Origin: Takakia lepidozioides
Lineage: Eukaryota > Streptophyta > Takakiopsida > Takakiales > Takakiaceae
Assembly (NCBI GenBank): GCA_030704615.1
Contig: CM060731.1
Span: forward strand, 71,840,756 to 71,900,755
Length of the DNA: 60,000 bases
Direction: 5' to 3'
The translations under genes and the position numbers were made by a program. Position 1 is the first letter of the stretch. Every line of letters begins with the position of its first letter. Below are positions 1 through 10,894 of the stretch, one piece after another. The notes under the pieces are model-generated. The model was not told where the DNA came from, made no database searches, and worked only from the letters and a program-made list of their open reading frames with translations.

Positions 1-150
1 TGATGGGCTGTGATAGGTTGTGCTTTGCCTTGATGGGCTGTGATAGGCTGTGCTTGCCTTGATGGGCTGTGATAGGCTGTGCTTTGCCTTGATGGGCTGT
101 GATAGGCTGTGCTTTGCCTTGTTGGGCTGTGATAGGCTGTGTCACGTTTG
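1..150 (-). repeat. 30-bp tandem repeat between integrase and the downstream region (element 1)
   Basis: About five copies of the 30-bp unit TGATGGGCTGTGATAGGCTG plus TGCTTTGCCT (plus strand). As 30 is a multiple of three, the array encodes 10-residue repeats, and all three minus-strand frames of the unit are open. One copy near 51-60 lacks one T and so changes frame. Element 2 has a related array at 32225-32440. Confidence 0.85.
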
Positions 151-1622
151 TTTTGCCCCCCTGGTCATATATGCTGGGCCTAGCGACAAGTGCTCCATAC
201 TCCGTTCGTAACACTGGTGCAGCCCGTGACTGCTCTTGCGGTTCAACATGCAAATCATGCTGCAAGGGTTTGTCATGGATACCACTGTACCCCTTCAACT
301 TATTTGCATTGACTCTTCCCAGCATTTCTTTGTTAATGGTTTGTAACATGGCGGTGTTGTTATCATACATCTTTTGTATGACATAAGGTCCTTTCCATGG
401 TGATTTAAGCTTAGAAGCTTGAATCTTTCCTTTCTTCTGCAACCATAGAACCAAATCCCCCGTCTTAAAAGTCTTTAACTTGCCTTCATCAAACTGTTCC
501 TTTCGCTTCATCTGAATTCTGGTCATATTATCAGCTGCATCAGCACGTACTTCTTCCACATGGTATAATTCATGTTTCCTGACCTTGATGGAGTCTTGCA
601 ATTCCATTCTTTTTCCCCACTCCGTTCTCATGGTAGGTAACAGGAATTCCACTGGAAGTAAGGCTTCCATACCATAAACTAATTGGAATGGTGTATACTT
701 AGTGGTGACTTTATATGAAGTCCTGTATGACCACAAAGCTGTCAGCAGCTTTGTATCCCAATCCGTTCTGTTTGCATTGACTATCTTAGCCAAGATAGTA
801 CATAGTATTTTGTTGGTAGCCTCTGCCTGCCCATTACCCTGTGGGTAATATGTTGTACTCTTTCTATGCACAATCATAAACTCTTTAGTCAACAACTCAA
901 TGGTCTCATTCATGAAGTGACTTCCTTGATCACTGATAAATTCTAAGGGACAGCCAAATCGTGTAAGTATGTTCTCGTACAGGAACCTTGCTGTGGACTT
1001 GGCTGTGTTGTCCCTCAAAGCTTTAGCTTCCACCCACTTTGTAGTATAATCAGTGGCTGTAATTATGTACCTGTTTCGTGTATTCTTGGATGGTGGGTTA
1101 ATTGGTCCAACAAAGTCTAGTCCCCATTTCTGAAATGGTTCCGTAGGCATTGTAGGATGCAAGGCCATCCTTCCAGATCTCTGCAAAGGTCCTAGCCTCT
1201 GACATTCATCACACTTCTGACAATACTCGTGTACATCTTTGAACAAAGTAGGCCACCAGTATCCTGCGAGTAGTATCTTTCTACTGGTAGTCTCTTCTCC
1301 AAAATGACCTCCAGCCACTCCTTTATGAACTTCCGCCAAAACTTTATTTACTTCATGGTGGTACAAGCATCGTTTTAGTACTCCATCAGGTCCTAACTTA
1401 TACATTCTGCTTCCTACCATAGTATAAGGTAAAGCTTTGATAGCGATTCTCTTCCTCTGCTCCTTACCATAACTAGGTGGGCACTGACCATGAGCAAGGT
1501 AGTATCTGATTGGCCACTGCCAATCTAACCAGTCATCTGCACTTCCCTGCACCTCCACTGCAAAGAGACTCGCATCTGGTAATTGATCATCTATTCCTGT
1601 GGCTGGTTCTCTGTTGACAATC
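1..1622 (-). CDS. Integrase of element 1, open to the window edge
   Basis: By my translation this frame stays open from just after RNase H to the left edge apart from a 1-bp change in the terminal repeat; it is joined to RNase H by a one-base shift near 1615. It has an HHCC zinc-binding N-terminus at about 1200-1380 (YHHEV ... CQKCDECQRL). The DDE core has Asp in WGLDFVGP (about 1102-1125), Asp in FISDQGSHF (about 915-940) and Glu in NGQAEAT (about 815-835). The C-terminal part (DLVLWLQKKGKI, LKSPWKGPYVIQKM) is the usual SH3-like tail. There is no chromodomain. The frame then runs into 10-residue repeats encoded by the 30-bp tandem array, which suggests a junction with a downstream ORF as in element 2. 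Confidence 0.85.
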
Positions 1623-3265
1623 GTGACAAATGATCCGCCACAAGATGCAGTCTCCCAGGCTTGTAAACAACCTCGAACTCAAACTCGTGCAAGATTATCA
1701 ACCATCTTGCTATTCTTCCGCTTATCAGAGGTTTGTTTACCAGGTATATCAGAGCCTGGTGATCCACATAGAACATAAACTTCTTGCCCAACAGGTAATG
1801 CCTGAATTTCTTCACTGCATAGATCATTGCCAATGCTTCTCTTTCCGTTGTGCTATAGTTCCTCTCAGCACTGTTCATCAACCGGCTAGCATAGTACACA
1901 GGTGAATCTATATTCCCTGTAACATTCTGGGCTAACACCGCTCCCAACGCTTCTCCTGATGCATCGCAGTGAACATGGAATACTACATGCCAGTGAGGGT
2001 TAATCAGCACAGGTGTAGTTGTTACTGACAGTGTAAGTCCTCAAATGCCTGTTGACATTCAGCTGTCCAGACAAACACTGCATCTTTCTTCAGTAGTTTG
2101 CTCAATGGTGCTGCTATTTGTGCATACCTTTTGACAAATCTCCTGTAATAACTGGTTTGCCCAAGGAATCTCCGTAGACTTTTAACATTCACTGGTGGTG
2201 GAGAGGCTTTAATGGACTCTGTCTTTCTGGGATCCACAAGGAGTCCCTTCTTACACACAATGTGTCCCAGAAGCACCCCTGAGTTCACACAGAAAGTACA
2301 CTTCTCTGGATTCAGGCCCAGACCTCTCATCCTACATCTGGCCAAACATAACTCCAATTTATGCAAGTGCTCACTCTTAGAGCTGTACACACTGAAATCA
2401 TCCAAGAATACCTGCATGAAATCATCCAGATACTCATGAAAAGATTCACTTATCACTCTCTGAAAGGTCGCTGGTGCATTACAAAGTCCAAAGGGCATGA
2501 CTTTGTATGCATAAGCCCCCCAGTCTGTGATGAAAGCTGTTTTCCCTTGGTCTTCTTCTGCCACTTGCACTTGATTATAACCACTGAAGCCATCCATGAA
2601 TGAGTACATCTCATGGCCTGCCACAGTGTCTAATACTGCTTCTGTGAATGGCAAAGGGAAAGGATCTTTCTTCGTACAAGCATTCAGCTTCTTATAGTTC
2701 ACACATACTCTTAGTTTGCCATTCTTCTTGGGAACTATAACAATGGCTGACAACCAAGTTGTATACTCTATTGGGTATATAAACTTAGCCTCAGCCAACT
2801 TCTTGATCTCTTCTCCAACCTTCTGTGCGTAGTTGGGATTCATTCTATACCTCGCCTGCTTGATTGGTACTGACCCTGGTTCCAGTTCATCTTATGCTGA
2901 CAGACTTCAGGTGGTATCCCTTTTAGATCCTCATAGCTCCAAGCAAATACATCTCTGTATTTGATGAACAAGCTTTTAGCTTCTTCGAAGAATTCCGGCT
3001 CCAAATCAGCTCCTACTTTCACCATCCTCGGTTCCTCTTTAGTTCCCACATTTACTTCCCTCACCTCCTCATCAGCTGTGATTGTCCAACCAGTCACCAC
3101 TTCATCCTGTAAGCTCACAGTGGCTGGTTCTTCTAGGATTTCTATTTCTCCTTCTCTTTCTTCATAGAAATGTGATGGGTAAATGCTGGTTTCCTCTTCA
3201 GTTGGTGTTGCTGTCACTACACCACAGCAGATACCTCTCAAACAACTTAGGCTTTCCAGCCGCAT
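1591..3265 (-). pseudogene. pol: Reverse transcriptase and RNase H of element 1
   Basis: An overlapping-frame series at 3265-2840, 2843-2022 and 2010-1591. The first holds the linker after protease (FAWSYEDLKGIPPEV). RT carries VPKKNGKLRVCVNYKKLN, FMDGFSGYNQ, MPFGLCNAPATFQR and the catalytic box VFLDDFSVYS near 2385-2411 (FLDD, where many relatives have YLDD or YIDD). The thumb and connection follow (SLRRFLGQTSYYRRFV). RNase H has the expected acidic residues in HCDASGEALGAVL, TEREALAMIYAV and FYVDHQAL, and ends with the KPGRLHLVADHLSRL tether. Frame changes near 3250, 2840 and 2020 break the polyprotein, so the copy is probably inactive, or the sequence has single-base errors. Confidence 0.9.
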
Positions 3266-6200
3266 CTCTGCAACCTGCTCCCACTCTGGGTGTGCAGCAA
3301 ATAGGGTAGCTTCCTGCTCCTCATCCAGTCCTCCTTCCAGTCATACTCTCTGACTCCTCGAGGTCTTCTTGTAGCAGGTAATCTACTAGATTTCTTTGTG
3401 GTAATTTGTATCTCGTGTATCCCATTATGCACGGTTAGTAACTGAGAATTCCAGTCATGGAATACCCTAAACTGTTTCAGCCACGGACGTCCCAATAATA
3501 AGGAGTAAGCCTCCATGACTTCATCCATTTTTAATACAGTTACTGTGATCATAAAAATCATTTTCTGTATCTGTATCTTAACCCCTCTTATTAATCCCAA
3601 TGGTTGTACACTTCTTTGATCTGCCATTGTTACTGTAAATGGGGCTGGTTTCATGTTACTTAGACCAAGCTTCTTCCTTAATTGGTCTGTCATGATGTTT
3701 ACTCCAGAACCACCATCTATCAGTACATCAGTTAGTTCTGTGCTTCCAATTCTCAATTGGATTACTCGCATAGAATCATCAAAGTCCATGACTGTTTCTC
3801 GCCCTTCTGGCTTCACATTATAACTGGTCACTTTGCTGTTCAGGTCTGTGTTTCCTGTCTCTTGGGCAATTCGATTGATTGCTTGATACAGCCTGTGCCT
3901 ACAATAAGGTGCCACAGCTAGTAGCTGTCCAATGGTAATTTCTGCTTTGGTCTGACATATTACTTCAGCCAAAGTCTCCTCATTACTTTGCATGTCTGCA
4001 TCTTCTTTTTTCCTTTCTTCCTCACTCCCTTCTTCATCCGAATCAGAGGAATCTGCCACAGGAATATCAGTACTCTTTTGCATTTCCCTTATAGTATCTG
4101 CCACTTCCTTGTGCAGTTCCTTCTCATCTTTCCAAGTCTCTTCATCTTCAGGCATATCATTGCCACTTCCATTCTCATCTTCTTCCTCTTCTACTGGAGG
4201 TATTAGTTTGGCTTTGCTTCTTGTTACTATTATTGAACTTACTTCTGGTGCAACACATGGCCTAACCATGTGAGCTGCCACCACTGGGCCCTCATTCACA
4301 GGAGCTCTCATCTCATTCTGGTGTCTTATCCAGAATGAACAGGCTACCTTGCGATGTCCTGGCTGATTACAATAGTAACATAGCTCTTCACCATTGGGTC
4401 CTCGCCCTTGGTCTGTTCTTGGATTATTTCTATAATCCTGATTCCCGGGCTGGTAATTCCCCCTTGGATTACCCTGATAGTTGCCTCTGGAATTTCCTTG
4501 GTAATTCCCTCTTGAATTACCTCTCCCTTCCATGCCATTGTTATAACCACCAGACCTACCATAGTGGTCCTGATCATTGTTTCTTCTTGGCTGGGGCTGC
4601 ACCTGATGCACCCTTACTTGCCTAGGTTCTCTTGCAGCTGTCCTTCTGTTGTAGTAACAATTCTCAGTAGAATGGTTATCCATTTTACAGATAGTACAGT
4701 GTTTCTCCTTCATGTGGCATTCTGTGGTGGAATGGCCTTCATTCTGGCACTTTGCACACCATACACCCTTCCTCCAATGTGTTGCAGCCTCTGTGGCATA
4801 CTTCTTCAAGATTTCTTCCAATTTTTTTTCATAGTTATCCCTCTTCAACTTCTCCTTTCTCTTACCCTTTCTTTTTAGTTCTTGCTCTTCTTCTTCATCT
4901 GACTCATCCTCAGAGTCCTCATCTTCTTTTTTCTCTCTCCTGAGCATTCCCAATTGCTCAATTCTGTTCGCAGTTTCAAATGCCTCCTCCACTGTATTAT
5001 GGGGTAACATATCCACTTTCTTTTGCAACTCTGGTCTTAGTCCACTCACAAACCAAGTCTTCTGTAACCCGGGTGCTGGTACTGCAGCCAGCTTTTTCAT
5101 CATCAATTCCATCTTCTCCATATACTCTTCAACAGTTTCATGCTTCTTCTGCTTCAGCTGTTGTAAACTTCCATACACTTCATCCTCAGTTTTATTTGTC
5201 CTGAACCTATTTCAAAATGCTGTATTCAAGCCATTCCAGGTTAGGAAATGATTATCAGGGAATCTTGCATACCATTCACTTGCTTTCTTGATAAGTGAAC
5301 AAGGAAACAGTCTCATCTTGGCATCATCGCCATTCTCATTGTTCACTATACACATGTGCTCAAATTGGCTAATGTGTACATCGGGATCCCCTTTTCCTGA
5401 ATATATTGGAAAGGGTGGTTTTGCCCGTGTTGGTTGTAACGCCATCTGTGGCCCTACCTTCTGCCCACTGACAGGTGCTGGCACCCTTGCTGGTGCTGGT
5501 CTTTCTGGACCTGTTGTTTTTGTGGTGGATCTTCCACCAAGTGGTGGCCCTTGAGCACTCCCTGCTTCTGGCCCCACGATATCACAGTATTCCCAGCTTC
5601 AGTTGCACTACTTCCCACACTCCCTTCCCCCCAGAGCCAGATCCAGGCAGCCCGCCTGATCCCCCTGAGCCGACACCTTTGTTGGCCTGTGATCCAAGTG
5701 CTCCACTTGATCCAGGTCCAACGGGTTGGGATGTCCTGGTTGTAGTCTCAACCTCAGCTGTTGGGTCTACTTCTTCATATTCTTCCTCTTGTAATTTCTT
5801 CTCTCTGTTTTCATCCTCCAAGTTCTGCCCTTGGGTTTCTTCTTCACTCATGTAACTCAACTGTAATGGTGTTGGAGAGTCTGAACTCTCCGTTGGCTCT
5901 GCCACATCCTCTTCTCCTTCTTCACCTTCTGCTTCAGAAACTGGAGTTCCTGCTTTTGGTGTTCCATGCCAACTCTTATCAAAGATTTCTGTCAAGTCTT
6001 TTATCCAAGGATGTACCTCAGATCTTTCACCTCGTGATTGATCTTCTTCCTGTACCAATTCCCTTAATCTTTCTTGCAAAGAAACAGAAGGAGTGGCATC
6101 CAACTCTAGTTCTTCCGGTATAGGTGATGCACTCTTTGATCTTAATGGTGTGAGAGGTCCAGATGATTCCCCTATGTCTATTCCTCTCTCCCAAAGATAT

Positions 6201-6274
6201 GGATAATTAGCTTTCAAATAGCTTTCTCTTTTTGCTGAGTATCTCTGTACTCTAGCTTCTCTTTCATCACTCAT
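3247..6274 (-). pseudogene. gag-pro: gag-protease of element 1 (frameshift and in-frame stop)
   Basis: The ATG at 6274 opens an acidic N-terminal region (MSDEREARVQRYSAKRE), followed by a capsid-like core (WNGLNTAF, LQQLKQKKHETVEEYMEKM). A nucleocapsid region follows with three CX2CX4HX4C knuckles: CAKCQNEGHSTTEC, CTICKMDNHSTENC and CYYCNQPGHRKVAC. RGN/NYQ repeats lie between the second and third. The protease follows with VLIDGGSGVNIM around 3700, DGG in place of the canonical DSG/DTG, and a later LLLGRPWL flap-side block. Breaks: a frameshift near 5580, and a TGA near 5215 where element 2 has CGA (AFRNRF), i.e. a C-to-T change. The gag and protease parts are in one frame from 5178 to 3247, so protease was probably made as a gag-pro fusion. 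Confidence 0.88.
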
Positions 6275-6295
6275 GTCCCATGTCTTTCATTTCTT

Positions 6296-6990
6296 TTAAT
6301 GTGGCAATAACCAAAACTCTCTTCTGTAATATCTCTCGTATATGCCTGGGTTTCTTTCAAGCTTCAATGCACCTTGGCTATACTTGAAGTCTCCGTTACC
6401 ATATAACCATATGGCAAACAAGTCTGAAAAGCTGTTCTTGGTGTGAGTTTGATCCACAAAATATCCTTTGGAATCCAATTCTTTACCAGTACAAGCTCTT
6501 CATGCATATGAGTATAAACATTCACCTTTCTTTCTTCCCAGCCTTCAAACTCTACTCGTTTAATGGATAACAATGATATCACATAAACCAATGTGGGTAA
6601 CCAACGTGCTCTTCCTCTACATGCTACCTGATAAATCTTTATCACTCCTTTCTCCAGACCCCATTCTGGATCAGCATCATGCACTCGTTTAAGAATATTT
6701 TCTTTACAACCGTCTGGCAATTCCAAGAACCTTTGAAAGAATGGTTTGGACAATCTTTCTTCCTTCGTTCCACAGGGAATTTGATTCACTTCAAATTCTT
6801 TAATGGTCCAACCACCATGATCCCACCAGATGCCTGTCACATCTGGTTGTTCATGTCTCAGGCTCCCAGTACGGTCGCCAAATGTCGCGCGGCTTTTACT
6901 CACCCATCCCTTCGCTATTCGAGGCGGAAACTCCAAGATAGAAGAGTTGGAAATCTTCAAGTACTCAGCCCGCGCAGAACAATCAGTCAT
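6296..6990 (-). pseudogene. Leader ORF starting inside the LTR (element 1 copy, frameshifted)
   Basis: The product is about 231 residues in the intact element 2 copy (38577-39272); here a frameshift near 6370 splits it after about 205 residues. The first roughly 36 residues (starting MTDCSARAEYLK) are encoded by the LTR. The frame then runs without a break through the LTR border and the primer-site candidate into the internal region. It ends a few codons before the gag ATG at 6274. The sequence is rich in Trp and charged residues (FFQRFLELPDGCKENILKRV, RGRARWLPTLV) and has no signal peptide or membrane segment. I recognise no domain. Conservation of the frame between two diverged elements argues that it is or was a real protein, possibly a gag leader or accessory factor. 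Confidence 0.7.
6865..6882 (-). other. Candidate primer binding site of element 1
   Basis: The minus-strand sequence directly after the LTR reads TTTGGCGACCGTACTGGG. It sits where reverse transcription is primed. It does not look like the common plant initiator-Met site (TGGTATCAGAGC); the TGGCGACC core would pair with a tRNA ending GGTCGCCA, perhaps an Arg isoacceptor. Element 2 has TTTGGTGACCATACTGGG at the same place. Assignment to a tRNA is inference. Confidence 0.5.
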
Positions 6991-7890
6991 GACCTACAGC
7001 TAGTGTATCATGGGGGTGTTTCCTATTTGTTTCCCTTTTGGTATTCATGTTAGCTATCTTACCATTGATAATTAAGTATCAGTTTGCTTTATCAATCTAT
7101 TGGATTCCATCAGCTCATCCATTCATTTCACAGCTTCACTCAGATCTCTCTACACAGTGTGATTGTATCGTAAAAGTATCCGATTATGATTTATCAGGTA
7201 TCAGGCCGAAGCCATTGTGTCTCTAATATGCTCTACAATATCATTACAGCCTTGCATATATCAAGCATCTACTCATCATCTCTCTATCTTCACTTCCGTT
7301 CTTCATCTCTGCCCGATCCCCTCTCCTTCATGACCAAGAAGTCCTTCTCCGAATGATCCCCCTCAATTCACCGTTTCTTCCCTTTATCTTCCTATCCGTG
7401 GTTCTAACCATTTCCCTCACTAACCGTCGTCTGTGAACTAACATGTTCCCCACAGTCGTTCCCTGTCCTGCTCTCCGTTCCCTATGATCGTGACAGCTGT
7501 GTCAAGCTGTGACTGGCTGTGTCAAATTGTGACGGGCTGTGACTGGCTGTGCGACTGTGTTTGGCTGTGTCGGGCTGTGACTGGCTGTGTGGCTGTGTTG
7601 GCTGTGTCGGGCTGTGTCGGCTGTGTCTGCTGTGACGACTGTAACGGGCTGTGTTGGCTGTGATGACTGTGACGGGCTGTGTTGGCTGTGTCGGCTGTGA
7701 CTACTGTGACGGGCTGTGTTGGCTGTGTCGGCTGTGACTACTGTGATGGGCTGTGTAACCCCCCTCTACAGTGCGCTGCTGTCACCCCTAAGGCTCCTGT
7801 TGGTCTCAGTGTTGGTCTCAGTCTGTGCAAAAATTAAGGGTACCCTACAGATCCCGTATAAGTGTCTAAGTCCCCGACAGTCCTCTAACA
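6883..7890 (-). repeat. 5' LTR of element 1
   Basis: A 1008-bp block homologous to the two LTRs of element 2. It begins TGTCGCGCGG and ends CCTCTAACA on the plus strand, giving TG...CA ends in either reading. The part at 7495-7755 is made of short CTGTG-rich repeats (GGCTGTGTCGGCTGTGAC-like). The gag-proximal end carries the start of the leader ORF. It is visibly more diverged from the two element 2 LTRs than they are from each other. Confidence 0.92.
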
Positions 7891-7966
7891 GGGGGGGGGG
7901 GGGGGAAGTGACTGAGCACCACCAGCAGCTGCTAAGCACCATGGGCTCAGTCACTCCCCCCCCCCC
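7891..7966. other. Poly-G / poly-C tipped inverted repeat next to the LTR
   Basis: Fifteen G residues directly abut the LTR end, then AGTGACTGAGC, a loop of about 25 bp, GCTCAGTCACT and about 12 C residues. The arms could form a stem of more than 20 bp. The element 1 insertion border lies at the G tract, so its length may be affected by polymerase slippage or assembly. Confidence 0.6.
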
Positions 7967-8050
7967 ATTTTTTTTTTTGGTTTCCTGATCTCTCCCTCTC
8001 GCTGTCCCTCTGTCCCTCTCTCTCCCTCCCTTCTTGGAATTGGCCGGTTG

Positions 8051-8560
8051 CATCAGTGTTCTTTTTATGATTTTCCATTTATACCAGATGGACTCTAAAC
8101 AGTGTTTTCACCAGCCTTATAAAGGTTTTCTATCCGTACCGGAAGAATCACCTGGGTGGACACTAAAATTCCTCTAAAAAGGGCCTATAATTTTTCATTG
8201 CTCTTTTATTGACTTTCATCTATACCAGATGAGTCACCAGAGAATGAGGAATTACCTCCATAGGGGTTATGACACTGGCATCCTATCTATTATTTTTCCA
8301 TCCATGCTGGATGAAAAATTCCAGGATTTGAATTCGTTTTATTCCTCCTTTATGCCTTTTTTTTCCGTACTGGATGAGGCTTTCTCTTAGGGGATGACGA
8401 ATTACCTGTTAGGATGAGAAACCGCTGCCCTGGATGATGTATACTACTTTTTCATCCTGCTGATGGACCTCATCCAAATAAATGAACCTATTTATTTTTT
8501 CATCTGGACCGGATGAAAAAAACAGCTTATAATGGCCATGGAGAATTTTTTACTTACCCT
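8051..8560. repeat. Non-coding stretch of short TTTTCATCC / GGATGAAAA hairpins
   Basis: No credible ORF. At intervals of about 60-110 bp there are small dyads built from CATCC-spacer-GGATG, such as TTTCCATCCATGCTGGATGA and CATCTGGACCGGATGAAAAA, with weaker versions (ATCCGTACCGGA, ATACCAGATG). Similar dyads recur at 42640-42720 next to the inverted copy of the adjacent repeat, so the motif belongs to the same repeat family. Confidence 0.55.
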
Positions 8561-10010
8561 TAATTATTGCTAATTAAGGAGTGAAACCCTAACTCCTACC
8601 CTATAATCTACTGTTTAAACCTAGCTAACGGATGACATCCGTAGGGTTTTTGAGAGAAAGGGTATTGATTATTCATCCTCCGGATGAAAAATCGGGCTCT
8701 GCCCTAGGGTTTCTCTCTCGCTGTCAGCTGTACTCCTCGTGCTGCTGAGCTCACGAGTTATGGCGTCTGAGCTCTGCTGCTACCCTGTCTGCTGCTTCAT
8801 GCCGGACGAGCTCCTGGGGATGTGCAATGGCGGCGTCTTGTCTCTTCTCACAGGCGGGAGAACCCGTTGTGATGGCATCGTCCTTTTCCCTCCTCTGGCT
8901 TTTATGTTTCGCAGCGGCGTTTTGGTGGGGAAGTATATCGCTCTCTCTCCCTTCTTAAACCTAGCATTTGTATGCTTCGCTTCTCCTTAGCTGTGCTGGA
9001 GGTGGCGTGTTGGTGGCGATGGCGCAGTGTTACCTTCCCCAATCGCTCAAGGTGCTTTTGGTGATTAGGGTTCCTTTTACTTCATATCTTTCTCTCTTGT
9101 TTTTGGGGTTCTTAGTTGACATCGATAACAAATGTAGGGGTCTGTGATTCACCTGGGGTTCCACAATCCTCACTAACCCATTGGTTTTTGTGGGGGCTTG
9201 TGATGGGACCAGGTGAGGATCCCTACTTGCTTTGAATTCTCTTGAGCTTGCAGATAAGGATGTGAGCAAAAGGAACATACTGCTGCTGCCTACAGCCCCG
9301 ATTTCGGCCCGCTTGCTCCCGGTTTGACATGATGATGCTTGCTTTTGACTTATGTTTTGCTGCCGTTGATGGAGCATTTCGGCCTGGCAGCCCTGTCTCT
9401 TGAAGCACAACATCTGAATCTTACCCTGTCTTGAATCTTTAACAGCTTTGCCTGTGGATTGTTAGACTAGGTACATTTTTGGCCTTAAAAGAGGATTGAT
9501 GGTGTAAGGGTAAAGGCATCAGTGGCTGTTAGGTTCTAAGGAAGAGGAGGCCCTATTTTTAAAGATGGCAGCCTGATAAGGCCATGACAAGCCGTTTTCA
9601 GGCCTGGATTTGATGTGGAATGGAGCATAGTGAGGTTCTATTTGCAAAACATGGCATTAGCCTCCTGGAAAACAGTGGTGGTAAGCTCTAATGGACCTAT
9701 GCCTGTGATTATTTGCCTCTTTTTGCCATCAGACCAGCCACCTGTAATGTCTGATTTATTTTGGCCAAGTGGGCTTGGTCTCGGGCACTCAAAATGTATG
9801 TGTGCCCATATCTTGATGCTGTAACATGGCTGTCAAGTTAAATAAGCACAGTGTGAAAACAGCTAGAATAAAACTAGTTATTTGTATTTAACACTTGGAT
9901 TTAGGTCAAGTGTTAAATCAGGTGTCAAGTTTAGTTTGACACCTGGTCCGTCTTATCTTCACGAGAGCGGCAGTCGCGCAGCTCATCTCTCTCGAGTTGA
10001 GCCTGCGCGA
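8561..10010 (+). repeat. Dispersed repeat family X, copy 1
   Basis: Clear homology, in inverted orientation, to 42763 down to about 41900. Shared landmarks in the same order are the CTAATTAAGG/AAACCCTAAC block, a GTTATGGCG start, CTTGTCTCT, CCCTCCTCTGGCTTTT, CCCCAATCGCT.AAGGTGC, TTCTTAGTTGACATCGAT and GCCTGTGGATT. Copy 1 has about 280 extra bases at 9150-9430. Short ORFs at 8739-8990 here and at 42302-42559 in the partner start at corresponding sites, but the amino acids diverge quickly, so I do not call a protein. It could be the 5' region of a LINE or a gene-derived repeat. Confidence 0.6.
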
Positions 10011-10631
10011 CCGAGCTCCTTCATGCTTAGAGTCTGAGTGTGCTTATGTAGGGGTATAGGTTGTTGTGGGGTGGAGTCCCCATAGCTTGGGGTGCCCCTG
10101 GCTCGACTATTATCTTAAAGAGTGATAGCGATGGATTCATGTTGTTTCTGGTGTGAGCAGTGTGTCCTTTCAAGCTTTCTTATCGCTCGAGAGAGATGAC
10201 GCTATCTAGTTTTCTAGTGCTAAGCTAGATACAATGTTTGTTTTAGCACTATTATAATATATATCTTGGGGCAGGAGTCCATCTGGCCCTGCTGTTGCCA
10301 TGGGTATGCGCTTGTTGTTTCACACATTGGCGTTGGTGGTGATCAGGGTGTAGTCATCCCTGTTTGTGGTGGCGGGTGCGCGCAGGGGGCCCTGGCAGCT
10401 CTGCTGCCTGAGCGTTGGGGCAGGCTGAGCCTCCGAGTCTGTGTCTGACTCTACAGTAATTGAGGGTGGCGGTGAAGGTGGTCTGAACCGAATACCTCGT
10501 CTTGTGAACCCACTCTCACTGTTACTGCCTGTAGCCGTACTCCCCTCAAAACCCTTGGGTAACTCCGTAATGACACTCACAATGTTCACCTCCTCCACGT
10601 GACACTATAAGGCTCTAGTACTAATCTAATA
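10011..10631. other. No recognisable gene; possible upstream region of the methyltransferase gypsy element
   Basis: An A/T-rich then G-rich stretch without a domain I can name. A minus-strand frame at 10320-10598 is open and Ser/Pro-rich, but its upstream side is closed by stops and nothing supports expression. I looked for a partner of this sequence after 17870 to serve as an LTR pair and found none by eye. Confidence 0.35.
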
Positions 10632-10894
10632 GTGACACGGGTGGGCACCTGTTGTAGTTTAAGGGTCATATCCCAATGGCTCAAGGCACCTGCACCTGCA
10701 TCCACCGCAAGAACTCTTATGGTTGGCTGGTCATCAACCCAGCCTCACCATAGAAAGAAACACTGGTGGTCTTGCTGGTCATTACTCCAGCCTCACCACC
10801 GACAGCATACTCTAGGATTGACCGGTGATCAAATCCGGCCTAATCCCTATGAAAGCAAGCGCCCACACAAAACCAACATGGCGCACAGTCAAGC

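Larger units (their letters stand above)
1..7890 (-). mobile_element. Ty3/gypsy LTR retrotransposon, element 1 (3' end outside window)
   Basis: Read on the minus strand, the order is 5' LTR, leader ORF, gag with three CCHC knuckles, aspartic protease, reverse transcriptase, RNase H and integrase, then a 30-bp tandem repeat at the window edge. The RT and integrase wording (a DGFSGYNQ block, MPFGLCNAPATFQR, WGLDFVGP) resembles the plant Athila/Tat branch, and no chromodomain is visible. It is the same family as element 2 (18771-40182), whose layout from LTR to tandem repeat has almost the same length (about 6.7 kb). The 3' LTR and any third ORF lie left of position 1, so target duplications cannot be checked. 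Several frameshifts and one stop break gag-pol, so this copy is probably not autonomous. Confidence 0.93.

Noticed and set aside
9030-9413. Minus-strand frame of 127 codons in repeat family X
   Set aside because: It spans the segment that is absent from the other copy and shows no domain or conserved partner.
10320-10598. Minus-strand Ser/Pro-rich frame upstream of the methyltransferase element
   Set aside because: Reads like protein but is isolated, has no domain, and its flanks are closed by stops; too little to call a gene.
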